A stretch of 35,351 bases of DNA from Thermoplasmatota archaeon (GTDB taxonomy: Archaea; Thermoplasmatota; Thermoplasmata; Thermoplasmatales; Thermoplasmataceae), in contig JAMDCA010000039.1 in NCBI GenBank assembly GCA_023489435.1, forward strand, positions 1 to 35,351, given 5' to 3'. Below, piece by piece: positions 1-7,988 of this stretch (its first letter is position 1; each line of letters starts with the position of its first letter). The notes under the pieces were generated by a model. That model saw only the letters and a program-made list of their open reading frames with translations, was not told the origin of the DNA and made no database searches. The position numbers were made by a program, and so were the translations under genes.

Positions 1-1398
1 CCGGAAATAATGGATGCTACACTAAGGATCATTCTGGCTGCCGGCGCAAATTTGAAAATAGAGACTATCCAGGTTGGGGAATCCGTTTATCGATCGGGAA
101 TAACTTCAGGCATTGAACCATCTGCGTGGGAATCGCTGAGAAGAACACGGGTGTTTCTCAAGGCCCCAATTACAACTCCTGAGGGAGGAGGTTACAAGAG
201 CCTTAATGTCACTGTGAGAAAGACCCTGGGACTTTATGCCAATGTACGCCAGTCCCTGTCATATCACCCATTTGTGGCCACAAAGCATCCGGACATGGAT
301 GTTGTTATTGTGAGAGAAAACGAGGAGGATTTGTACGGCGGCATCGAGCATCGCCAGACCGGAGACGTGTTTCAGTGCCTGAAACTCATTTCCAGGCCTG
401 GTTCTGAAAGGCTAATTAGATACGCATTCGAGTATGCTAGAAGATATGGCAGGAAAAAGGTCACCTGTTTCACCAAGGACAACATTATGAAGATGACTGA
501 CGGACTGTTTCATGCCGTATTTGATGAGGTCTCAAAAGAATATCCGGACATCAAGAGCGAACACTGGATTGTCGACATAGGGGCCGCTAAGCTTGCAGAC
601 AAACCTGAAGAATTTGATTTGATAGTACTTCCAAATCTGTATGGCGACATTCTTTCAGATGTGTCAGCACAGATAGCAGGCTCAGTAGGACTTGCAGGCA
701 GTGCCAACATTGGAGATCAGTTAGCTATGTTTGAAGCAATACATGGATCAGCGCCCCGCAGAGCAGGACAGAACTTAGCCAATCCATCAGGATTGTTGCT
801 TGCTGCAGTTCAGATGCTTGTCCACATTGGGCAGGGAAAGGTGGCAGAACGTGTCCACAACGCTTGGCTCAAGACTATTGAGGATGGGGTTCACACGTAT
901 GATATATACAATCCCGCAGTCTCAAAAAAGAAAGTTGGAACAAGGGAATTTGCTGACGCAGTCATAGAAAGGCTTGGGCAACAGCCCACCACCCTGAAGC
1001 CTGTTGACTATCCAACTCATTCAAAACCCATTGAAATAAAGTTGCAGAAGAAACCAAAACAGAAGAAACAACTGGTTGGCGTTGACGTTTTTGTTGACTT
1101 TGAGGGTAAACCAGAAGACCTTGGCAGAAAACTTGACTCAATTTCAGCTGGAAACCTGAAGTTACTTATGATTACTAACAGAGGGACAAAGGTGTACCCG
1201 GGTGGGGTCCCAGAAACTTTCTGTGTTGATCACTGGAGATGCCGTTTTCAAGCACCAGGTAATAATAACGAGGTTAAACCCGAGAATGTTGTTGAGCTCA
1301 TGTCAAAACTGATAGCTGTGAATCTCCCGCCAGTGAAAACAGAGGGACTTTTCACCTTTGACGGGAAACCTGGGTTCTCATTGGGGCAAGGACAGTAA
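1..1398 (+). CDS. icd: Isocitrate dehydrogenase, 5'-truncated by the window edge
   Basis: Decarboxylating dehydrogenase of the isocitrate/isopropylmalate family, acting in the TCA cycle (isocitrate to 2-oxoglutarate). The reading frame is open to base 1, and the first codons give PEIM, the tail of the family's N-terminal GDGIGPE motif. The true start therefore lies upstream and the ATG at 10 is internal. A serine and asparagine followed by VTVRK and then ANVRQ match the isocitrate-binding S-x-N-x-x-x-R pattern, which isopropylmalate dehydrogenase lacks. A conserved DNIMK and a metal-binding LYGDILSD are present, as is a nucleotide-binding HGSAPRRAGQNLANP segment. After the core (about residue 335) comes a lysine-rich linker and an extra domain of about 120 residues, resembling the C-terminal extension of the Thermus-type enzyme. 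NAD versus NADP preference cannot be read with confidence. Identity as ICDH is confident. Confidence 0.92.
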   Translation, partial: PEIMDATLRIILAAGANLKIETIQVGESVYRSGITSGIEPSAWESLRRTRVFLKAPITTPEGGGYKSLNVTVRKTLGLYANVRQSLSYHPFVATKHPDMDVVIVRENEEDLYGGIEHRQTGDVFQCLKLISRPGSERLIRYAFEYARRYGRKKVTCFTKDNIMKMTDGLFHAVFDEVSKEYPDIKSEHWIVDIGAAKLADKPEEFDLIVLPNLYGDILSDVSAQIAGSVGLAGSANIGDQLAMFEAIHGSAPRRAGQNLANPSGLLLAAVQMLVHIGQGKVAERVHNAWLKTIEDGVHTYDIYNPAVSKKKVGTREFADAVIERLGQQPTTLKPVDYPTHSKPIEIKLQKKPKQKKQLVGVDVFVDFEGKPEDLGRKLDSISAGNLKLLMITNRGTKVYPGGVPETFCVDHWRCRFQAPGNNNEVKPENVVELMSKLIAVNLPPVKTEGLFTFDGKPGFSLGQGQ

Positions 1399-1755
1399 AC
1401 CATATCTTTTGAGACTGTTGAGAAATTGATCTCAACATTTTTTGGTCCTGTAAACAAAAGTGCACAATCCACTGAAAGGATTCGGACTATCCGGGACAGG
1501 GAATTTTTTCTACTAATGAGCAAAGGGAAAAAGTGGATTCAGAAAATACGGTTGCCTTGTGTCCTGTCCACCTTGCAAAACCACCATTAACAACGTTTTC
1601 ACACCAAATGCCACTTTCAATGAACCCTGCCAGTCATATGAGTTAAGGAAAAAGGAGATTATGCTACCACTTAAGAAAAACCACAGAAAATTCAGTTGCC
1701 ACAATAAAATGTTAGAGAAACTGGAACATATGAGTTAATTCAGGCAGGTAGACCA
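1399..1755. other. Intergenic stretch without a convincing gene
   Basis: 357 bases between the end of icd and the convergent end of the MFS gene. ORFs on the minus strand here are short, lack a start signal and have unlikely composition. The 12-mer CATATGAGTTAA occurs twice, at 1635-1646 and 1727-1738. I see no RNA gene and no clear terminator hairpin. Confidence 0.5.
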
Positions 1756-2952
1756 CTAATCTGCTTGTGGCGATGAACCGGTTTCAAGATCGCCATTGCC
1801 TAGTCCGTAAAATTTCGGTATAACTGAAAACGACAATGCTGCAACAGGGAACATGATAATCCCTATGTAAATCAGAATAGTATCGACCTGAAGAAAAATA
1901 GAAACGAATGAAAGCACTGCTGCCATTCCTGGTGTAGAACCACTTAAGAAAATACGCAGGAAAGCCATGACTTTTCCATAAATGTTTCTCGGTATGGCCT
2001 TCATGAGCCTCGTCTGCAATGGGATGTTTATAATGGAAAGAAGGGCCCCTACAATAAGTCCCAAAATCACGTCAATAAAAGGGCTCTTGCTGAAGCCAAG
2101 TATCAGGAAAATTGGGGCGTAACAAAGCACAAGAATGGAAATGATCGTGGCACCGTCAGCTTTGCCCTTCAACTTCGTTGCCAGCCATGAACCACCTATT
2201 CCGCCAAAAGAGATTGACGCCACAAACGCGGTGTAGTATACTGGGCTTGCTCTTAGGACCAGATGGAAAAGCCCGGATGAATAAACATCCAGGGATTCAA
2301 ATAGGCCGTTAAGGATGAAAGCTACTGCAATGAATCCAAGAATTTTCCTGAAAAATCCGATTGCTGATGCAAATTCCTTTTCAGCGCTGGTTTTAGCATC
2401 AAGAGTGGGAGCTTCATTCATTGGCCTTGAAGCGGTTAGAGAAACCAATGCCAGAATGATGAGAATGTACGGCAGATAATTGCTGAAATAAATTATGGCC
2501 ATTCCACCCAGGACTGTGCCAGAAAGTGTAGAAATGTAGCTTCCCGCTTGTGAGGTTGAATTGCCATTCAGGAATTGATCTTCTGGAAGGTGTTTTTTCA
2601 TTATTGCCGAAAAGCTGTCACCTTTCATAGTCATCCCCAGTGCAAGTACTGCAGCGGACGCGTATACAAGAGTCAGCTGTGTCCCAAAAATAAGAAACAG
2701 GGTTCCTGAAAGCGAAATAGCTGACGAAAAAAGACTTACCCAGGTGCTGTTCACTCTGTCAATTAAGTGACCTATTGGAATGGAGGCAACCATAGACACT
2801 GCCAGATAAATGGTTGCAAGCATGCCCGCAAGAAATACTGAATGGTACTCTGCAACGATTTTCCAGAGGAAGAATACCTGAAAAGCGGCGAATATTATGC
2901 CAATTAACATTCGGGACCCCAGGAACCTGTAATAAAAATTCTGAAGACCCAT
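1756..2952 (-). CDS. Major facilitator superfamily transporter
   Basis: Integral membrane carrier of 398 residues, the usual MFS length, with about 11-12 hydrophobic segments. The loop after the second helix carries GHLIDRV, a version of MFS motif A (G-x-x-x-D-R), which marks the cytoplasmic loop between helices 2 and 3. A central hydrophilic linker (about residues 178-193, rich in Lys, Glu and Ala) separates the two six-helix halves. The C-terminus is polar. Overall it resembles the drug/siderophore exporter-like MFS branch, but the substrate cannot be told from sequence. It is transcribed alone, and its 3' end faces icd. The ATG at 2952 follows an A/T-rich promoter-like stretch around 2984-3000. 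Family assignment is secure, function is not. Confidence 0.85.
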   Translation of the reverse strand: MGLQNFYYRFLGSRMLIGIIFAAFQVFFLWKIVAEYHSVFLAGMLATIYLAVSMVASIPIGHLIDRVNSTWVSLFSSAISLSGTLFLIFGTQLTLVYASAAVLALGMTMKGDSFSAIMKKHLPEDQFLNGNSTSQAGSYISTLSGTVLGGMAIIYFSNYLPYILIILALVSLTASRPMNEAPTLDAKTSAEKEFASAIGFFRKILGFIAVAFILNGLFESLDVYSSGLFHLVLRASPVYYTAFVASISFGGIGGSWLATKLKGKADGATIISILVLCYAPIFLILGFSKSPFIDVILGLIVGALLSIINIPLQTRLMKAIPRNIYGKVMAFLRIFLSGSTPGMAAVLSFVSIFLQVDTILIYIGIIMFPVAALSFSVIPKFYGLGNGDLETGSSPQAD

Positions 2953-3081
2953 TGTTCTTACTCTTCATTAAAGAAAGAAATGACTTAAAATTAGTTATAT
3001 CACTTCTTTTGAATGTTATTTTTGATAAATGTCTTATTCAATAAGGAAACCAGAATTCCACCTCTTAGAAAGGTGTGACTT

Positions 3082-3606
3082 TCACAGGGGAAGGTTTTTC
3101 CAGTCCATTAAATCCTTGCCTCCAAGTGATTTGATTTCAAGTTTTTCCAGAAGATCTATGAACAGATCATCCCGAATAGAGCTCGCATAGATCTTATCTT
3201 CCGTATGCCTGAAAAGTGCTGAACTTATTGAACCAATGGCCATTACGGTGCCCAGTCTTGATGCATTCCTTGAATCATTCCTTATTTCTGGGGAGAAACT
3301 CCGAGAAAGCTCATTCTTCTGCAAATCTTTCAGAAAATCGTCCACAGTTTCTTCCAGCAGCTTGTTATGCTCCTCCGATAGAACCACACGTACCTTACAG
3401 GTTGGTTCAAACTCCATATGATCACCTGATACCTTGAACCAATGTTTTGCATCAGACTCAAAAAATACATCAGCCAGAGCTATTGCAGTTTTCTTAGGGT
3501 CTGAAAAATCTATTCCACTTGTTAGGTCATAAGTAACAAGCGACCCGTCGTCAGAAACTTTCCTTCGGGAAGAAATTTCCTGTGATAACTTTTCTTCAGC
3601 ACTCAT
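3082..3606 (-). CDS. Hypothetical soluble protein
   Basis: I do not recognise this protein of 174 residues. It has no signal peptide or membrane helix, is acidic to neutral, and looks alpha/beta with a helical middle (about residues 80-105, rich in Glu, Leu and Lys). A small Gly/Ser/Ala segment follows (MAIGSISSALF, about residues 122-132). I chose the ATG at 3606 (MSAEEK) over the TTG at 3615 because a TATA box centred near 3632 lies 26 nt upstream, which puts the transcription start on the ATG (leaderless). It is monocistronic, between an MFS gene and the secreted-protein group, with no obvious link to either. Codon use looks like that of its neighbours. Confidence 0.7.
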   Translation of the reverse strand: MSAEEKLSQEISSRRKVSDDGSLVTYDLTSGIDFSDPKKTAIALADVFFESDAKHWFKVSGDHMEFEPTCKVRVVLSEEHNKLLEETVDDFLKDLQKNELSRSFSPEIRNDSRNASRLGTVMAIGSISSALFRHTEDKIYASSIRDDLFIDLLEKLEIKSLGGKDLMDWKNLPL

Positions 3607-3627
3607 ATCGATCAACTACTGAAAAAT

Positions 3628-3637
3628 AATATAAGTA
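3628..3637 (-). promoter_or_regulatory. TATA box for the 3082-3606 gene
   Basis: On the minus strand the sequence reads ACTTATATTA, a good archaeal TATA box. It is centred 26 nt before the ATG at 3606, so the message is probably leaderless. Confidence 0.6.
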
Positions 3638-3758
3638 CATATCGCGACTGCTGGAAGTCAGGTTTTAAGAGGTAATCTATTTCCACGGGTGCTACTTAGC
3701 CTACTATTGTTATGGCATGCTGTAAATAAAATGCGAAAGAATATGAAGACACTGTTTC

Positions 3759-4376
3759 TCAGTACACAAGATCAAATGTGAACTGCACATATTCCCCAAA
3801 CGAGTTTGAACCCGAACTTGAAGGTGGATAAACTGGAGGCACATAGGTCAGTCCAATGTAATATGACACAGTGTTTGATGGGTAAAGGATGAATGGGCCG
3901 GCTTCTGTATTATTATATAACCTGATCCCAGGTGAACTGTTTGTCTGCCAGTCGTGGTTCATGTAGACTGAGACATACTTTGTATAATTGTCATAGTAAA
4001 TCGTGCTTCCCATTTTAGCCCACTGCACAATAGTTACATTGATGTTGCCGGTCAAATTAGCTACATTCACAAGTTCTAGAATGTTCCAATAATCTGTTCT
4101 GTTTGTCACATTGAAGTTCACATGTACTCTAAGGATGCCGGTTAGGGTGTTATTGTACATGCTGTAGTTCCACACAAAAGTGCTTCCTTGTGGAGGTGTG
4201 AAGTTGCTTGGTGGAACTACAATAATTGGTGGGCCAGTGATTGTCTGTGTCAATTTGATAAGTCCCTGGGCGGAGACATCACCTGTGGATTCGGGTGCCA
4301 CGATAATTACGGATATCAAGAAAGAAATTGAAATGACCATAATAGACTTCATTAAAGACCTGTTTTTCTTGTCCAT
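3759..4376 (-). CDS. Secreted, asparagine-rich beta protein (distant member of the adjacent array)
   Basis: Exported protein of 205 residues. The N-terminus has basic residues (MDKKNRSLMK) followed by a hydrophobic stretch to about residue 27, and a probable signal peptidase site before or at VSAQG. The mature part is rich in Asn, Thr, Tyr and Val with about nine N-x-S/T sequons, as expected of a glycosylated cell-surface protein. A proline-rich segment (GPPIIVVPPSNFTPP) follows the N-terminus, and a PPVYPPSSSG stretch precedes the last strand. The central LVNVANLTGNINVTI and the later YYIGLTYVPP recall NVLDLNVTI and YYISFYLP of the upstream paralogue at 5772-6341. I infer a diverged relative. 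It has its own TATA box and a GGAGAG ribosome binding site just before the ATG. Function is unknown; a surface or filament subunit is a guess. Confidence 0.75.
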   Translation of the reverse strand: MDKKNRSLMKSIMVISISFLISVIIVAPESTGDVSAQGLIKLTQTITGPPIIVVPPSNFTPPQGSTFVWNYSMYNNTLTGILRVHVNFNVTNRTDYWNILELVNVANLTGNINVTIVQWAKMGSTIYYDNYTKYVSVYMNHDWQTNSSPGIRLYNNTEAGPFILYPSNTVSYYIGLTYVPPVYPPSSSGSNSFGEYVQFTFDLVY

Positions 4377-4437
4377 ATCGCTCTCCGTCCGCCTTGATAC
4401 ACTACCTCATTTGCCTTAGTCAAATATGACCCGCAGC

Positions 4438-4447
4438 CTAATATAAA
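4438..4447 (-). promoter_or_regulatory. TATA box for the 3759-4376 gene
   Basis: The minus strand reads TTTATATTA here, about 65 nt before the ATG at 4376. This implies a leader of roughly 40 nt ending in GGAGAG just before the start. The gene is thus probably transcribed separately from the three-gene operon upstream. Confidence 0.5.
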
Positions 4448-4508
4448 TCAATGAATAAGTTCTCCATAGAATTTCTTATCCCACAAAATACCCTGCATCA
4501 GGCATTGT

Positions 4509-4538
4509 TAAAAAAAGAAAATAAAAAAATTTAAAAAA
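4509..4538 (-). terminator. Poly-T terminator of the secreted-protein operon
   Basis: Directly after the stop codon of the gene ending at 4540, the minus strand runs through several T tracts of 6-7 bases broken by short A-containing pieces. No strong stem is needed: archaeal RNA polymerase terminates at such oligo-T tracts. Confidence 0.55.
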
Positions 4539-4539
4539 T

Positions 4540-5121
4540 TTAGCTGTTAACATAGGTTCCAGTCAGTAACAGTTCTCCAGTAATTGATGCACCATCGTAT
4601 GGCGGTGTGAAGAATCCAATGTAGATTATTGTTGATCCGTCAACAGGTGTCGAGAATGTCTGCGATCCTGTCAGGGGGAAAGCAATCACCGCAGGGTTCG
4701 TTATAACAGGCACAGCGCCTGGAAGACCACTGTAGCTGAATTCACTGAAACTCATTGGGGACAGAGACAGGTACATCATTGACCCGGGGACAAAGGACGA
4801 TGCTACTGTTGAGTTAAGGTAGAACATTCCAGACGGAAGGGATGACGCAAAGTGGATCTCCATCACGTTGATGATGAAGGTGGTCTGGTTTTGAACCTGG
4901 CCGAACCTCAAGTCGCCGAGGTAAGCACCATGGGTGTAGGCGTTCCATGCGACAGATCCATCAGCTGCCTGGAAATTCGATCCCTGTTCAAGCCAGTATA
5001 TGTTACCGTTTGTAGACCCATGTATACCCACGTCACCAGTTACCATGACATCAGCTATTGCAACTGCGGGCATGATTGTGGCGATAAGGGCCACCACGAG
5101 GAAGGTTATTTTTCGGTTCAT
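4540..5121 (-). CDS. Secreted beta-rich protein, third of three tandem paralogues
   Basis: Exported protein of 193 residues. It begins MNRKITFLVVA, with a Sec signal peptide and cleavage expected after AVAIA, leaving a mature N-terminus DVMVTGDV that is nearly the same in the two upstream paralogues. The mature chain is small, polar and beta-rich, without cysteine. Shared landmarks are an early G-x-N-x-x-A-A segment, a NVMEIHF strand, a FVPGSMMYLSLSPMSFS segment, and a final strand ending LLTGTYVNS. An ATG at 5136 is also possible. I prefer 5121 because it aligns with MNRK/MNKK of the paralogues and because GAGGT lies too close to 5136. It is five to twenty bases downstream of its neighbour, so co-transcribed. 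Function is unknown; see the finding on the array. Confidence 0.82.
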   Translation of the reverse strand: MNRKITFLVVALIATIMPAVAIADVMVTGDVGIHGSTNGNIYWLEQGSNFQAADGSVAWNAYTHGAYLGDLRFGQVQNQTTFIINVMEIHFASSLPSGMFYLNSTVASSFVPGSMMYLSLSPMSFSEFSYSGLPGAVPVITNPAVIAFPLTGSQTFSTPVDGSTIIYIGFFTPPYDGASITGELLLTGTYVNS

Positions 5122-5141
5122 TTTTCTCACTTCCATTTACC

Positions 5142-5762
5142 TCACGCTAATGCCACGAATTGGCCAGTGAGCATGGCACTGTCACCAGCATACATGCCAG
5201 GTGGTAGCACGAAACTTATGTAGAGTGTCTGCGTTGGCACGAAACCAGTTATGAGCAAATGCGGGTTCTCCGAGAGATCAACAGCAACTACTGTGGATGG
5301 GGAAGCAGCGTTTACTGAAATTGGTGAATTTCCAGCAGTGTAATGTGTTACTGCTGTGGATTCCAGTATGTTGAAAGATATCTGTGACGTCGAGATTGCC
5401 ATTATGGTTCCACTTGGGAAGTCAGATGACGATATGTTGAGATATAGGCCCATGAATGTAGCTGGAGCTGCTGGATTACTGAGGGCAAAGTTGAGGTCGA
5501 TCACGTTGATCATCTCAGTCTGCACGTAGTAACTCCCTTCCAGGTCAATAGTTCCCATTGTTCCGTCAGTTGATGAGATCCAGCCAATGGAGTTCGTTGA
5601 ATTGGCTGCCTGATAGTTTGGCCCGGGTTGGAACCGGAAAGCGTTGTGGTGATGGAAGCTTTCCAGTGCTATTTGCCCACTGACCATGACATCTGCAACG
5701 GCCACTGCTGGGAGCAGGACCGCCACGGCAGCTATCATGATAAGGGCAATTTTCTTGTTCAT
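5142..5762 (-). CDS. Secreted beta-rich protein, second of three tandem paralogues
   Basis: Exported protein of 206 residues with signal peptide MNKKIALIMIAAVAVLLPAV and an AVA-ADV cleavage site. The mature start DVMVSGQIAL matches its neighbours. A PGPNYQAAN motif (about residues 46-54) is shared almost exactly with the first paralogue (PGPNYATAN) and is followed by an IGW. Further shared parts are GTIDLEG, NVIDLNF, a FPSGTIMAISTSQISF strand, and a closing YISFVLPP...LTGQFV. A histidine cluster (HHH, about residue 37-39) is peculiar to this copy. There are no cysteines. GAGGTGA lies a few bases before the ATG, and the gap from the first paralogue is 9 nt, so it is an operon. Role unknown; an extracellular structural protein is likely. 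Confidence 0.83.
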   Translation of the reverse strand: MNKKIALIMIAAVAVLLPAVAVADVMVSGQIALESFHHHNAFRFQPGPNYQAANSTNSIGWISSTDGTMGTIDLEGSYYVQTEMINVIDLNFALSNPAAPATFMGLYLNISSSDFPSGTIMAISTSQISFNILESTAVTHYTAGNSPISVNAASPSTVVAVDLSENPHLLITGFVPTQTLYISFVLPPGMYAGDSAMLTGQFVALA

Positions 5763-5771
5763 CTGCTCACC

Positions 5772-6341
5772 TCATGACGCTATGAAGGTTCCCGTTATTG
5801 TTCCGGCTGTGCCAACATATGCATCGCTTGCTGGAAGGTAGAAGCTGATGTAATATGTGGTTGTTCCGCCGTGGAATGGCCCTGAGAATGAGAAGCTAGT
5901 TCCGTTGAGCGGCTGCCCTCCAACCTGGGACATAACACTCTGGACGGACATCTGCGAAGTGGAGATCCAAACCAATCCGACGCCCGGGAAGTCACCAGTA
6001 AAGTTGACATACAGGGTTCCATTGACTCCACTGTTAATGGTCACATTGAGGTCAAGGACATTTGCAAGAGCTGTCGTCTCGTTTGCTATACCTTCAAGAT
6101 CGACTGTTCCCATTGAAGCAACGCCATCAGTACCTACTGTTGCCCCATTTGACGGAGTCCATCCGATTGCACCTATCATGTTGGCAGTTGCATAGTTCGG
6201 ACCGGGCTGAATGACGAAGACCGGAGTGTTCTGCGTTCCACTTACCAAAACATTGCCTGTTATCATGACATCAGCCACAGCAACTGCCGGGAGAATTGCC
6301 GTTACCGCTGCAATGAGAAGCAGGGTTACTTTTCGATTCAT
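5772..6341 (-). CDS. Secreted beta-rich protein, first of three tandem paralogues
   Basis: First gene of a three-gene operon, 189 residues. A Sec-type signal peptide (MNRKVTLLLIAAVTAILPAV, then AVA-ADV) leaves a mature N-terminus DVMITGNVLV. A PGPNYATANMIGAIGW block (about residues 47-62) is shared with the second paralogue. The rest alternates short hydrophobic strands with Gly/Thr/Ser/Asn turns, has several N-x-S/T sequons, no cysteine and no C-terminal anchor, and ends in TGTITGTFIAS. The absence of Gly/Ala before the hydrophobic stretch argues against a class III (type IV pilin) signal. A strong GGAGG ribosome binding site and good TATA box suggest high expression. A filament or coat subunit is possible but unproven. 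Confidence 0.83.
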   Translation of the reverse strand: MNRKVTLLLIAAVTAILPAVAVADVMITGNVLVSGTQNTPVFVIQPGPNYATANMIGAIGWTPSNGATVGTDGVASMGTVDLEGIANETTALANVLDLNVTINSGVNGTLYVNFTGDFPGVGLVWISTSQMSVQSVMSQVGGQPLNGTSFSFSGPFHGGTTTYYISFYLPASDAYVGTAGTITGTFIAS

Positions 6342-6348
6342 ATTTTTT

Positions 6349-6353
6349 CCTCC
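6349..6353 (-). promoter_or_regulatory. Strong Shine-Dalgarno site of the secreted-protein operon
   Basis: GGAGG on the minus strand, seven bases before the ATG at 6341. This stands out because most first genes in this window appear leaderless. Confidence 0.65.
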
Positions 6354-6393
6354 TTTTGTTTTAGGGTTTTACCCCAGGAAAAAAACCCGAAAA

Positions 6394-6404
6394 ATTATAT
6401 TAAA
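6394..6404 (-). promoter_or_regulatory. Promoter of the secreted-protein operon
   Basis: The minus strand has TTTTAATATAATTT centred near 6399. Transcription should start near 6373, giving a leader of about 32 nt that carries the GGAGG site at 6349-6353. Confidence 0.6.
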
Positions 6405-6526
6405 AAGCAAGAAAAAAAATTTCCTACAAATAATACATTGATGAAAAGCCTATTTTTCAGCGTTTTTCAGAAAAAAATACTTAATTTCGGAAAACCTGAA
6501 GAACTTATTCAGGCAAGCTTAAATGC

Positions 6527-7216
6527 CTAAACCAGCAAAGAGTGAAACAGGTTTACAAATAATAGAGATGAGGTGAATATGTAAGTGGAAAAAGTTCCTG
6601 CAATGGAAACTTTTTCTATCTTCCCTGCGGGGAGAACAAAGAATCCATAGGACAGGAAAAGGGCCGAGGCTATGACTGCATACAGGATAATGATCCGTAT
6701 AAGCAGGCCAAAACTGGAAATCCATTGCATAGAAGGAATGTAGAACAGCAGAAAAGTGCCAGTGGCTATCACTAGAAGTGTCAAAATCATTCTTGGTTTT
6801 GTGTTTGACACCCTCAGGATGACCGTGGAAAGAAAAGAGACCAAAAAAAGAACACCTAGTATTGAGTATATCAGAAACTGCCCGGCTGTGGAAAATGATG
6901 GCAAAAGTCTCGTTATGCTGGAAGAAGGAAGAAGCACCAATGTCAGAAGAATCCATATGATTACAGATAGCATCGTAAGCTGGAGATTTTTCACCATGCT
7001 GTAAAAAATGGACACCCCATCCGGCGCCAGTTCGGAGGAACTTTTCAGGTTATCTCCTCCTGTTGGCGGCGGGTTTACAAGAGACACGGCATAAACGTAC
7101 ATTTCACTTCGCTTGATATTGACATGTCTGAGTTCCAAGTAGAAAAGAAGTGACATTACTCCAGCAATAAGGAAATCAGGGAATGTTGCAAGAAATGCAT
7201 TCAGTTCAAATCCCAT
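6527..7216 (-). CDS. Hypothetical multi-pass membrane protein
   Basis: Membrane protein of about 229 residues that I do not recognise. It has around six hydrophobic segments: an N-terminal one, a gap with a cytoplasm-like polar loop (about residues 36-70, containing PPPTGG), then closely packed helices to the end. No enzyme motif is visible. The annotated start at TTG 7240 is possible, but a TATA-like TTTATATCC centred near 7248 sits only eight bases from it and 32 from the in-frame ATG at 7216. I therefore prefer the ATG. It lies between the secreted-protein operon and an FMN reductase, all on the minus strand but with separate promoters. Confidence 0.68.
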   Translation of the reverse strand: MGFELNAFLATFPDFLIAGVMSLLFYLELRHVNIKRSEMYVYAVSLVNPPPTGGDNLKSSSELAPDGVSIFYSMVKNLQLTMLSVIIWILLTLVLLPSSSITRLLPSFSTAGQFLIYSILGVLFLVSFLSTVILRVSNTKPRMILTLLVIATGTFLLFYIPSMQWISSFGLLIRIIILYAVIASALFLSYGFFVLPAGKIEKVSIAGTFSTYIFTSSLLFVNLFHSLLV

Positions 7217-7338
7217 GGGTATCAGAAATACATTTTTCAACCCGGATATAAAGACTTTCAGATAGGTAAAATTGAAAATTATCTAGTTAAATTTACCTTG
7301 ATTGAATACCGATAAGAGGCAAAATATTTACCTTGGGC

Positions 7339-7896
7339 CTACTCTGCCAAGTAATGCCTGGCCTCTTTTACCAATTTATTTAGGAGCTGCTTTATGAAAT
7401 CCCTGGCATTCTCATCCGTCAGCTTCATATTCTGGTCAAATTTTGTATGTGCAGAGGCAAGGAAAACCTCCGGCTTGTAAATCTGCCGCATGTCAAGGTA
7501 ACCCAAGACCTGCCTTAAGTGGTACTGGACTCTTGCACCTCCAAGCATGCTTCCTGAGGCACTCATTATTGCAACGGGCTTTCCGGGAAATGGGTTATCG
7601 GTCGGTGGCCGGCTAGCAAAATCGAGTGCATTCTTCAGAAAGCCGGGAATTGAGAAATTGTACTCAGGAGTGCAAATGAGAATCCCATCAGCCTTTCTCA
7701 CTGCATCCTTGAATTTTTGGACAGATTCGGGAAGATTGCTATCGAGGTCCTGGTTGTAAATGGGAATGTCCTTCAAATCGTAAAGATCAAGTTCTGAACC
7801 TTCAGGCATGAGGTCCTTTGCATTTTCGAGCAATGCCCAATTGTAAGACCCATTTCTCAAACTTCCCCCAAAACCCAGTACCCTGATTTTTTCCAT
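7339..7896 (-). CDS. NAD(P)H-dependent FMN reductase (flavodoxin-fold quinone/chromate reductase family)
   Basis: Cytoplasmic flavoprotein of 185 residues, the usual size for the SsuE/ArsH/chromate reductase group. N-terminal VLGFGGSLRNGSYN is the FMN-phosphate loop (G-S-x-R-x-x-S/N). TPEYNFSIPGFLKNALDF is the family signature around the isoalloxazine site (PEYN-x-S-x-P-x-x-L-K-N-A-x-D), and GKPVAIMSASGSMLGG follows as the next flavin-contacting segment. Likely activity is two-electron reduction of quinones, flavins or metal ions with NAD(P)H. Physiological substrate cannot be told. I start at ATG 7896 (MEKIRVLG) and not at TTG 7914, because the phosphate loop then has the normal distance to the N-terminus and a TATA-like CATATTT lies about 22 nt upstream. 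Confidence 0.88.
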   Translation of the reverse strand: MEKIRVLGFGGSLRNGSYNWALLENAKDLMPEGSELDLYDLKDIPIYNQDLDSNLPESVQKFKDAVRKADGILICTPEYNFSIPGFLKNALDFASRPPTDNPFPGKPVAIMSASGSMLGGARVQYHLRQVLGYLDMRQIYKPEVFLASAHTKFDQNMKLTDENARDFIKQLLNKLVKEARHYLAE

Positions 7897-7988
7897 TGAC
7901 AGTGATTTTGACAAATATGAAAAACTATTCGCATTTTCTCACCTGGAAAACACATTTAAGCATACGTTTCATAATGTAACTGTTTACC

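Noticed and set aside
1-1398. Isopropylmalate dehydrogenase as the identity of the first gene
   Set aside because: The S-x-N-x-x-x-R isocitrate-binding pattern and the Thermus-like C-terminal extension favour isocitrate dehydrogenase.
1513-1704. 63-codon minus-strand ORF between icd and the MFS gene
   Set aside because: No promoter or ribosome site, no family resemblance, composition as expected from chance in an A/T-rich gap.
1635-1738. Two copies of CATATGAGTTAA as a regulatory repeat
   Set aside because: Only two copies, both in an A/T-rich gap and not placed relative to any promoter; chance is likely.
5772-6341. Reading the secreted array as type IV (archaellin-like) pilins
   Set aside because: There is no Gly/Ala/Ser class III cleavage position after the basic residues; the AVA-ADV site at the end of the hydrophobic stretch is a normal signal peptidase site.
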